Assembly (NCBI GenBank): GCA_023548195.1
Contig: JAJHZJ010000575.1
Coordinates: 1,987,454 to 2,051,453 of the forward strand
DNA from: Bettongia penicillata ogilbyi
Lineage: Eukaryota > Chordata > Mammalia > Diprotodontia > Potoroidae
Length of the DNA stretch: 64,000 nt
Reading direction: 5' to 3'
Part shown: in pieces, positions 56,090-64,000 of the stretch
How the letters are laid out: each line of letters opens with the position of its first letter
Position numbering within the stretch: the first letter of the stretch is position 1
Translations under genes and position numbers: made by a program
The notes under the pieces: generated by a model
What the model saw: the letters and a program-made list of their open reading frames with translations, nothing else
Told to the model about the DNA's origin: nothing
Databases searched by the model: none

Positions 56090-56455
56090 AAATTAATGCA
56101 ACGAGCATCTATGCAGTATCTACCATGTGCCAGGAGTCAAAGATCAAATTGATGCCCACCATCAGAGAACTTATATTCTATTGCAAAGAAATGTTGTGTA
56201 CAAAGATAAATGAATGTGAAATATGTACAAAGCACACAAAAAGTAATTCAGGGGATGAGCCAACAACCACAGACCTCGGGCATGCCTTCTGCCTGCATCA
56301 GAAGCCAACAGCTGAATAGTCAGAGACTCAAGGCAACCTTCCCCCACCTTCAATACTCAGTTGCCCTGGTACAGGGCAGGAAGTCAGGGGCGGCTCTTTG
56401 CATCTGTCTGAGAATGAGGCTGGCAATGACCTGCTGGTGCCAATGCTGCTTAAAG
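56090..56455 (+). repeat. Dispersed repeat (same family as 34.3 kb)
   Basis: 'tctaccatgtgccaggagtc', 'gagaacttatattctattgc' and 'gtacaaagataaatg' in order. Confidence 0.55.
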
Positions 56456-56689
56456 TAACAGGGCTGGTCTAAGCTGTAGCTATAATTTGAATTTATGTAT
56501 CCAGAAAGATTCAAGCCAACCTCTACTTTAGGTGAGTGTGTATTCCGTAATACCACAGTTTAAAACTCTCCATTAAAGGTCTCCCGTTAAGCCTATTCAT
56601 GCTGTAGAGATGACCTTGTGTTTTCAAAGAATACATCAGTCAATGGAAGCTATGGCAGGCCCTGTCACTCTCAGAGACTTTCTGTATCA

Positions 56690-56862
56690 GGCCTGTGACT
56701 GGCATACTGTGTGTCTATGGATACGATTGCCATTAGATTCTAAGATCCTTGAGGGCAAGGAATGTCTTTCACCTCTTTTTTCTATCCCCAGTGCTTAATT
56801 AACCCGATTTCTGACATGTCGTAGGAGCTTAATAAATGTTTACTGATGGACTGACCAGTCAG
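56690..56862 (+). mobile_element. L2/THER-type 3' tail
   Basis: 'taagatccttgagggcaagg', 'tatccccagtgcttaattaa' and 'gagcttaataaatgtttact'. Confidence 0.65.
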
Positions 56863-57179
56863 CTAAGTTGAAAGAAGCTGATCACCCACAGACTGGCCAC
56901 AAGGATTTCCCTTTCTATCCACTCCCCTTAATTAACAGAAGAGCAAACTAGCAACCTGAGGAGGCAGGGATTTGCACCAGGTCACACAGTTAATTCATAT
57001 GAGACAGAATTTACCCTCAGGTCCCATAAAAGGTGCTGCCCTAGCTGCCATTCTGTAGAGAGATTGGGATCTAAGCGGGGAAAGGGGTAACCACTCTGAG
57101 AAAAGCATGGATCTTCTGAAGGGCTTAAGCATAAAACAGTCTAGTGTTACATTTTCTATGCCAAAACGTTAAGAAATAA

Positions 57180-57375
57180 AACACACTGCTTTCTATGGAA
57201 ACATGGCTAATATGGAAATGTTTTAAATGACTATATATAAATCATCTTTATCAAGCTGGTTGCCTTCTCAAGGAGAGAGGACAGGAGAGAGGAAGAGAAT
57301 CTGGAAGTCAATTTTTAAAAATGTTAAATATTTTTATTTACATGTAATTGAGAAAAAAATATAAAAATTGAATGA
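57180..57375 (+). mobile_element. LINE-1 3' tail, short
   Basis: 'atggctaatatggaaatgtt', 'atctttatcaagctggttgc' and 'cttctcaagg' then an A-rich end, matching the last ~190 bp of the copy at 53.2-53.36 kb. Confidence 0.7.
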
Positions 57376-57469
57376 GCTCCTAAAGGAAAAAAAGCCCAAT
57401 AAGATGCAGTGTACAGAGTCCTAAAATCTAATCTTTTCTGGTTCATAATATTTAATAATACACAATGTG

Positions 57470-57690
57470 AAGTAACTCAGTGATAAAGCGAGAAAGTCCT
57501 GAATTCAAGTCCCACCTAAGAACCTTACTAGCTGTGTGAGGTTACTTCACTCCTGTTTGCCTCAGCTCTTCATCTGTAAAATGGGGCTAACAATAAAACC
57601 TACCTTACAGATTGTTATGAGAATCCCATGAAAAAATACCGGTTTTTGCAAACCTAAAATTGCTATGTAAAGGCTAGCCTGTTGATAATA
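57470..57690 (+). mobile_element. tRNA/CORE-type SINE
   Basis: 'gtcctgaattcaagtcccac', 'agctgtgtgaggttacttca' and 'ctcttcatctgtaaaatggg'. Confidence 0.75.
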
Positions 57691-57869
57691 ATAATGAAAG
57701 ATCTTTTCGGTCCATATGCCTTGGCTGCAAATTGCCATGTTCCTCCAGAAAGGGCCAGAAGCATATATTTTGAATGTCATAGAAAGTGTAGGAAAAATCA
57801 TTAGAGACATAAAAGAGACTTTTGAAAAGAGCTGACTAGAGGTAAAATATATACAAGGGTAATTTTCAA

Positions 57870-57985
57870 ACAAGAGAGAAAGAGGAGGAGAAAAATGGAG
57901 GGGAGAAAGGAGCAAGAGAAAGGAAGAGGGGAGAGAGGAGGAAAAGAAGGAGCCGGAGGAGGGGGAAGGCGGGAGAGGATGAGAG
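57870..57985. repeat. Purine-rich GGA/GAA tract
   Basis: About 115 bp of AGAGAGGAGG and GGAGGAGGGGG units. The transcribed strand is pyrimidine-rich. Confidence 0.85.
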
Positions 57986-58279
57986 GAATGCTATCCGGTT
58001 CCTTCCTTGGTCCATGGAATTCCAAAAGAGGAAGCTCCATCTCTCAATGCAGGACTGCGGCTCCAACCCTTCTCCTCCCTCATCCTTCCTCAAGGTTCTG
58101 TTATTAGATCCTGGATGCACACGCTTGCTACCATGCTATCTCCCCCATTACAATGTGAGCTTCTTGCAAATAGGGCCTTTTTTTTGACCTTTCTTTGTAG
58201 CCCCAGTGTTTAGCCTGGATATGGTTGATTTAAAAAAAAAAAAACAAAAAACAAAAAACATCCTGAAAACTTGCAGCTG

Positions 58280-58390
58280 GCCATAGGCTTGGAAAGTGAA
58301 AAGCTAGGTGACTTTCCCAGGGTCACACAACCTGTAAATATCAGAGACCAAACTTGAACTTTAACTCCAAGGCCATCATGGAGTCCGTTC
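58280..58390 (-). mobile_element. MIR-like SINE fragment
   Basis: 'ctaggtgactttcccagggt' and 'cacacaacctgtaaatatca' on the plus strand. Confidence 0.65.
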
Positions 58391-59077
58391 ATCCCCTCTG
58401 TCCCTGTATCCTCCTTACTATATATTAAATAGTAATAACTTTACTATTACATGTATATTATGGAATATATGGCATTAACAAATGCAAAGCACTTGGCAAA
58501 TCTCAAGGGGTGGGTGAGACTATTATATTAAATTATTAAGAGAATAATTATTAATAATTATTAATCTTCATCAAGATTATAAGATTCAAAGAATTTTCCC
58601 CTGAATTGCTCCTGGGTGTATCTGAGATGATTCATACACCTTTATTTTTCAAATTTACCCCAGCAGGAATAAATTCTTTCCTGCTGTCTGCTTAAGACAC
58701 TGTAGGCAAAGCTACAGCTTTTTCTAAAGGGCTGAAACTCGCATCTCATCCACCTCCATTATCTCAAATTGCTCCCACTCAGGAGAATGAGAGCTATTTC
58801 ATGAACAGCTAGACACCCCATCAATATAAAGAGCTGGAAACTGAGGGGCTTCATTCCATCGGCTGCAAAATGGTACCATTTCTTCATTTCTTAAAATACA
58901 GATTTTAGAAAACTCTCCATGTCCTTTTTCTCCAAGGCCAGGCTTTCAGTTCAGGGCAGCAGGGTCTGATCTGGGCAGCCATAATCAGATAATCGGTGTC
59001 TCCAGCTGTGCTTTCCTGATCTCACCAGCTGTTAGAGCCTTAACTGTCAAAATTACTTTAGAGACGGTTTGGTGAGA

Positions 59078-59722
59078 TGTGTGTGTGTGTGTGTATAAAA
59101 CCTATGTTATATAGATTTGTATATAACCTTCTGTATGTGTGTATATATGTACATATATATAAACCTATGTTATATGGATTTGTATATAACTTTCTGTATG
59201 TGTGTGTGTATATATACATATATATAAACCTATGTTATATGGATTTGTATATAACCTTCCGTATGTGTGTGCGTATATATACATATATGTGTATAAAACT
59301 ATGTTATATAGATTTGTATATAACCTTCTGTATGTGTGTATATATAATATATATATATAAACCTATTTTATATGGACTTGTATATAACTTTCTGTGTGTG
59401 TGTATATATACATATATGTGTATAAACCTATGTTATATAGATTTGTATATAACCTTCTGTATGTGTGTATATATATATATACATACATATAAACCTGTTA
59501 TATGGATTTGTATATAACCTTCCGTATGTGTGTGTGTATATATACATATATGTGTATAAACCTATGTTATATAGATTTGTATATAACCTTCTGTATGTGT
59601 GTATATATATACATATATATATAAACCTGTTATATGGATTTGTATATAACCTTCCGTATGTGTGTGTGTGTATATATATACATATATGTGTATAAACCTA
59701 TGTTATATAGATTTGTCCATAA
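59078..59722. repeat. Minisatellite of ~65 bp, ten copies, alternating variants
   Basis: Units built on CCTATGTTATATAGATTTGT, then ATATAACCTTCTGTATGTGT and a TA-rich palindrome-like block. Unit starts are near 59103, 59166, 59231, 59300, 59364, 59429, 59496, 59563, 59628 and 59699, giving spacings of 63-71 bp. Units with ATGG alternate with units with ATAG from the third copy on. The long Tyr/Ile/Cys-rich open frames across it are by-products. Confidence 0.95.
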
Positions 59723-59724
59723 CC

Positions 59725-59815
59725 TTCTCCCCCAGTAAAATGTGAACTCCTTGAGGGCGAGAATTACTTCATTTGTCTATATATCCCTCATATTTAGCAT
59801 GCCAGGCATATTCAT
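59725..59815 (+). mobile_element. L2/THER-type tail fragment
   Basis: 'gtgaactccttgagggcgag' and 'tgtctatatatccctcatat'. Confidence 0.55.
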
Positions 59816-59859
59816 TGATTGTCCAATTGATTCCAGAAAATATCCCTCAATCAATTCCA

Positions 59860-60330
59860 CTTAAACCAGGGTTTGTTAAGCCCCTACTACGAGTCAGACA
59901 GAGTATAAGGTACTTGGATATCCAAAAACTAAACAGCTTCTACCCTCAAGGAAATGATCTTCTCCTGGAAGGAAATCTAGACCATTTTGTAGAAAATACA
60001 TGCCCAAGTAAAGCCAAAGCAACATGCAGAGCATGGGGATGGCCTGCTAAGAACAGGCATCACCCATCTTGTAGAAGGGGCTACCAAGCTGGCTGCTCTG
60101 AACACAGCAAGTACTTCACAGAGGAAAGGGGAGAGACGTGGGGGCCAGACAGTGCAAAGACAGAGGTGGCAGATGGGATAAGCCTTCCTGGACATGACAT
60201 AGGCCAGTGTGGCTAGAACAGAGAGTCCTGAAAGGACAGTCTGTGCAATCAGCTCTTAAAGGGGAGAATTGGAATTGGATGGACCAAGGACCACTCCATT
60301 TTCTCTTAGAGATAACCAGTGGGAGCAGGA
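59860..60330 (+). repeat. Dispersed repeat (same family as 34.3 kb), long copy
   Basis: 'gtttgttaagcccctactac', 'cttctaccctcaaggaaatg' and, further on, 'agcaagtacttcacagagg' in the order of the family. The 147-residue frame across it is unsupported. Confidence 0.55.
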
Positions 60331-60479
60331 TAAGTCATTTGATTGGAGCATTTAGTTAAGGGTGTAAGCTAGGGTTAAGGACTCTCAAAGTGTCCCAGTG
60401 AACATGTAGTGAGGTTATAAATTGCTGAAACTAAGAAAATGGCATAGACCTGGGGCCAGCTAAAGCCCATAGTGCGGAA

Positions 60480-60860
60480 GAACAATTAGCAAGCTCGCTC
60501 CATTCTGTTTACACTTCTATTTTCAAGGCTAATCGCTTGTTACTTTGTTTCTATTTTGACAGTAATGTTTTTACTGTACTGATTGAGCCTGGAGCTATGA
60601 TGTGAAATTGAAAAAACATTTTCACTGACTAATTAATACCCACAGCTTCCAAGGAAGCCCAGTTTCTCATTGAAAAACAAATCAGTAATTAGCCTTGAAA
60701 ATAAACAGGAGTGCACACTGGACCCTAATTAATGAATGTGCTCGTTGTTCTGCTCTGCTGCAGAAATTAGCTGCTCGTACTAGGATTTTAGACATTAAAT
60801 GAGCCATTTTCCACAAATGTATTTAACCTAAAGGAGGCGAGGGGCACTTGACAATTTCCA
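60480..60860. other. Repeat-free intronic block with a 16-bp perfect inverted repeat
   Basis: TATTTTCAAGGCTAAT at 60518-60533 and its exact reverse complement at 60688-60703 are separated by 154 nt. Similarity extends on both sides (CTGTTTA outside, TTGTT-rich inside). TAATTA cores occur within. No SINE or LINE recognised. It looks like a conserved non-coding element, which is inference. Confidence 0.5.
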
Positions 60861-60949
60861 TTTTCTTTTCCTCCTGCACTTTCAGAAGCATGTTCTAATC
60901 ATCTCCAGTTGGAGGCATTTTCACCGGCCATCGTTCCTGCCTCGGCATG

Positions 60950-61185
60950 CTCTCCCTCCTCCACCAGCTTCTCCAGGAATCCTCCTTTTTGGATCCCCCT
61001 TAAGGTCCTTCTTTGCTCCTCTCCAGTGTATCCTGTATGTATCTAGCTCAGACATGGTTGTCCGCATACCACCTCTCCCACAACACTGTGAGCTCTTTCA
61101 AGTTACAAACTGTATCTTTGTATCTCCAGTGCTAAACATAGTGCCTGGAATACAGTAGGTGCTCAATAAATGTCTGATGACAACA
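60950..61185 (+). mobile_element. L2-type 3' end
   Basis: 'tccaggaatcctcctttttg', 'aacactgtgagctctttcaa', 'gtgcctggaatacagtaggt' and 'gctcaataaatgtctgatga'. Confidence 0.7.
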
Positions 61186-61261
61186 TGCTGAAAATGTTTT
61201 CAGACCATTTACGGGTCTTCTTAGAGTGTAGACAGACTTTTTACATGGCAATCTTTAAATT

Positions 61262-61500
61262 CACAGGCAACAGACATTTATTAAGCTCCTGTTGCATGCA
61301 AGGCACTGCAACAAAAAGATAAAAACCAGGAGAGCTTTTTCCCTCAAGAATGCTACACGCTCTTGGGAGACACAAGATAGGAAAAGAGAAATCAATATAA
61401 TTGAGAAGAGTCCCAAAACCTAGGAGATCACAAAATGAATACGGCAAACACCAAGGAGTCGAGTCATTCGTTCTCAAACGTCACATGGACAGAGTCAGGA
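61262..61500 (+). repeat. Dispersed repeat (same family as 34.3 kb)
   Basis: 'cagacatttattaagctcct', 'gcaaggcactgcaacaaaaa' and 'gataaaaaccagg'. Confidence 0.6.
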
Positions 61501-62029
61501 TTAATGGAGATGAAGTCTCTCGGGATTAAGGAGTAACATACATTGATACACATATGCACACATACAGCTGTCCTGTGTATTATGTGTCTGGTAACATTTT
61601 ATGTGATGCTAAGAAAAATGTGAAATGTGTCTGAAAGGATATTTTAATATGATTCTCCTTTCAATTATAAAAATAGGAAATGAAAACCATCAGTGCTTGC
61701 ATTTTTGAACTCATCTATGCCAAACAGGTGAGAAGTCTTGTTTCTGAGTGTGATTTAACATTTGACAGGGTTTTTTGACTGGATTCTTTCTACATCTCCC
61801 CCCACACCCCCCTTTCCTCCACCCTTCCCCACACACACTGAAAATAAAAGACCCATGAGGCTATTTTAGAAGCTGGGGCTTCTGGAGGAATTGATTTAAA
61901 AAAATTCAAAGTCCATCATTTCTTCTTGTTGCTCTACTAATCTTTACCATTTATTCAAAAGTTACCCTGAAAAAGTAGTTAAATGTAAAAGCATGGAAGT
62001 CAGAATAAGCTTCTTTTGTGAACTGGTAG

Positions 62030-62190
62030 AAAAGTTTTAGAGGTGGAAGAACTCTTAAGAGATCATTCAGTACAATCTTATAATTTTAAAGAAGAAAAAA
62101 GCAAAAGTCTGAAAGGCCCAATATCACACAGGTAGCACAGGTAGATTTGAACCCAGGACCTCTGACTTCATATCTAGTTGGAATTTTCTA
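62030..62190 (-). mobile_element. MIR-like SINE
   Basis: 'ggcccaatatcacacaggta' and 'gatttgaacccaggacctct' on the plus strand. Confidence 0.65.
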
Positions 62191-62209
62191 CTATACGATA
62201 CAGTAATGC

Positions 62210-62312
62210 TCTGTCTCTGTCTCTCTCTCCCTCTCTCTCTGTCTGTCTCTCCTTTTTCTCTCTCTCACTTGCTCTCCTATATTCTCTCTCCTCCTCTCTT
62301 TTCTATGCCCCC
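62210..62312. repeat. (CT)n-rich microsatellite
   Basis: CTCTGTCTCTCTCTCCCTCT and related units directly abutting the SINE. Confidence 0.9.
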
Positions 62313-62319
62313 ATCTTCC

Positions 62320-64000
62320 TACCTTTCTCCCAAATACTATAGAAACACAACCCCCAATTCTACAGTGCTGTAAAGTTTCCAAAGCCTTTGGCAGGTACTG
62401 TTCTGTTTACAGGATAATCCTGTGTGATAATTGTTTGGATTATTCCCAATTGAGTGATGAAGACTCTTCTCACTGCCTGACTCTCAGACAAGTGTTCTCA
62501 CCTCACCAAGTTGTCTCCCTTTAAACAATTCTCTACTAAGGCTGGCACTTTTTATCCAGTTGAGCCATGCTGTTCACATGGCCTGGACACAGGCTAGACA
62601 CCCTCTAATAGAGTCATACCACATACAGCTGGATGGATGAAAGGGGACACCAAGTCCTGAAAGTCATTTTAGATATGGAGGTGTTACTTGGGATGCTCAG
62701 AAGTAACAGTAAAGCCTTCCCTGGACCACTCCCTGGGCAGACTGGAGAAGTAAGGTCTCAAAAACAGTTCAGGTATTCTAGGCATCCCTGGAAATATGAC
62801 AAATGATGAGCAAACAACAGACTTGGGGGAAGGACAACAGGAAATATTCCTGAATTTTGAGAACACCTAGACAATTTTTTCATTTGACAGATGAGGAAAC
62901 AGAGGCATACATTGAATTGCCTATGTACCAAATATCAGGATTTAAAATTCATTAAAGGTACTCAGAATTGTCATCCAATGGGTTATTAATACCACAGATT
63001 ACCTAAAGTTGGTCTTCCATACCATGGAGGATGCTGTTTTCACATTCTTTGAAATCACAAATCAGGTTAGAGGCAGAGAGGTGTTAACTTTGGAGTCAAG
63101 CCTGGGTGGCTCTCCTCTAATATCGGCTGACATTTATGGTCAAATTTAGTGCAGCACTATTAAGGCAAACAACATTTCCTGCCTGTAGTAATGCTTCCTA
63201 TTAGGGAGAGAACACAATCTGATTCTAAGTGCTCTAAATATTTAATCCCTGCAACTTATCTAACATTAAGGGTGGTATCATGTTATCCACAAATTGGTAG
63301 CTACTTACATCATGCCTATCAGATCCCCCAAGGCTGTTAGCAAGGCCCAAGAAGTGAAATAAAGAAATTTTATCATCCTGTGCCCAGAGGAAATGTGTTT
63401 TCATGGATTTCTTTAAGAAGAAAAAGTTAGTAAACTGCCTAGTATAGTAGTTTGAAATGAGTAGGCTGGCATCTGTGTCAATTTAAAGAAATGTTTAAGC
63501 TGGTGTTACTTCTAAAATAAAATAAATACCAGTTAAAAGAGAGTATTCTGAATCATGTTTTCTCACCTCTGTCATACAGGAAAGGTAATTTTTATTCTTC
63601 TGTCCCCAATAAACTCCCTTGCAATCAATAGTCTAACCACCTTGTTTTCATGGGAATCTGACTGAAGATACCTCCTCCCAACACTGCAAACATCTCCTTA
63701 CAATTCCTCCACTTCACATCACCAGGAAGTGGCGTGGGCAAACCAAAGGAGTGGATCATACACTGCTTCTAGAACATTCCTCTAACCACCATTCCTCAAT
63801 TGCCTCACTGATACGATGATTTGAGGCATGAAATAAATGCAGCAGCCCCAGGTGGACCCTTCCAGAGATGGTCCTTGTTTGTGATTTCTAATCGAAAAGT
63901 GACTGCTGTAGCATAGTGCTCTCCACATACTTGCACACTGGATCCAAAATCCCGGATCCATAACAGCATAACTATCTCTACATTAGCTTTAAAAACAGTC
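62320..64000. other. Intronic stretch, little recognised
   Basis: A short reversed SINE core near 62880-62905 ('cagatgaggaaacagaggca'). Otherwise unique-looking sequence without supported coding frames. Confidence 0.4.

Larger units (their letters stand above)
14580..64000 (-). other. MBNL1: MBNL1 gene, 3' portion (partial gene body)
   Basis: Muscleblind-like 1 is a CCCH zinc-finger RNA-binding protein that regulates alternative splicing, polyadenylation and RNA localisation. Seven coding exons and a terminal UTR exon lie on the minus strand with consensus GT/AG junctions and matching phases. Encoded protein matches MBNL1 rather than MBNL2 or MBNL3: the linker has the FSVAPSLATNAS stretch and the PVPAAAAAAAQKLM run, and the C-terminus ends HKYVTQM. 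Intron sizes here are about 20.7 kb, 1.4 kb, 0.85 kb, 5.9 kb, 0.73 kb, 3.3 kb and 3.0 kb in transcript order. No exon encoding zinc fingers 1 and 2 was found between 54835 and 64000, so the start codon and promoter lie outside. Identity is near certain; the 3' boundary is approximate. Confidence 0.96.
54835..64000 (-). other. MBNL1: MBNL1 intron upstream of exon 3 (partial)
   Basis: The acceptor at 54835-54836 belongs to this intron; its donor is outside the window. The minus strand was searched for the zinc-finger 1/2 exon (CKFAHP, CKYLHPP signatures) and none was seen. Contents are SINEs, L1 tail pieces, dispersed repeats, a 65-bp minisatellite and a repeat-free block with an inverted repeat. 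Confidence 0.75.

Noticed and set aside
59077..59517. 146-residue Tyr/Ile/Cys-rich ORF with internal repeats
   Set aside because: Produced by the 65-bp minisatellite; unit lengths vary and the peptide repeat follows DNA repeat, not codon constraint.
54835..64000. Search for the MBNL1 exon encoding zinc fingers 1/2
   Set aside because: No frame on the minus strand shows the CKFAHP or CKYLHPP signatures; the exon must lie outside.

Overview
The window is vertebrate, almost certainly metatherian (marsupial), nuclear DNA. It is AT-rich and intron-dominated. It carries long non-LTR LINE-1 pieces whose 5' and 3' ends look marsupial-specific, tRNA/CORE-type SINEs with the usual 'gtgaccctgggcaagtcactt' and 'cctcatctgtaaaatg' cores, many microsatellites, and one multi-exon gene. 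There are no operons, CRISPR arrays or prokaryotic features. Species assignment is inference; no species marker was tested.

The gene is MBNL1 (muscleblind-like splicing regulator 1), on the minus strand, 3' part only. Seven coding exons and the terminal 3'UTR exon can be placed to the base from splice sites and protein identity. In transcript order they are: linker exon 54834-54634 (201 nt), zinc-finger 3/4 exon 33905-33648 (258 nt), 54-nt exon 32258-32205, 154-nt exon 31353-31200, 36-nt exon 25343-25308, 95-nt exon 24581-24487, 75-nt exon 21235-21161, and terminal exon 18131 to about 14580. I use the older numbering in which these are exons 3 to 10. The exons encoding the N-terminus and zinc fingers 1/2, and the promoter, are not visible and must lie beyond base 64000. 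All internal exon phases are compatible. Skipping the 95-nt exon changes the frame of the 75-nt exon, which has a clean short stop in both frames.

Layout: 1-8.6 kb is downstream intergenic DNA packed with LINE-1 pieces (a plus-strand 3' end, a minus-strand 5'UTR/ORF1 with another L1 3' end nested in it, and a minus-strand ORF2/3' end with a second 3' end beside it). 8.6-14.6 kb is intergenic DNA with SINE pieces, a GA tract and a GAT-type repeat. 14.6-18.1 kb is a repeat-poor, AT-rich 3'UTR. 18.1-34 kb holds the clustered alternative 3' exons. 34-54.6 kb is a 20.7-kb intron with SINEs, an L1 reverse-transcriptase fragment, a 36-bp minisatellite and a 300-bp GA tract. 54.8-64 kb is the start of a further long intron, with a ten-copy ~65-bp minisatellite and a repeat-free block containing a long inverted repeat.

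MBNL1 binds YGCY-containing RNA and controls developmental splicing and RNA localisation. Its own alternative exons control nuclear entry, dimerisation and the C-terminus. The most informative regulatory signal here lies upstream of the 54-nt exon: 170 nt without a single AG before the acceptor, ten YGCY motifs in the 90 nt nearest the exon, a displaced pyrimidine tract and a weak donor. That is the architecture expected of an autoregulated exon with a distant branch point. I found no previously undescribed system; the window is best read as a conserved splicing-regulator locus in a marsupial background.
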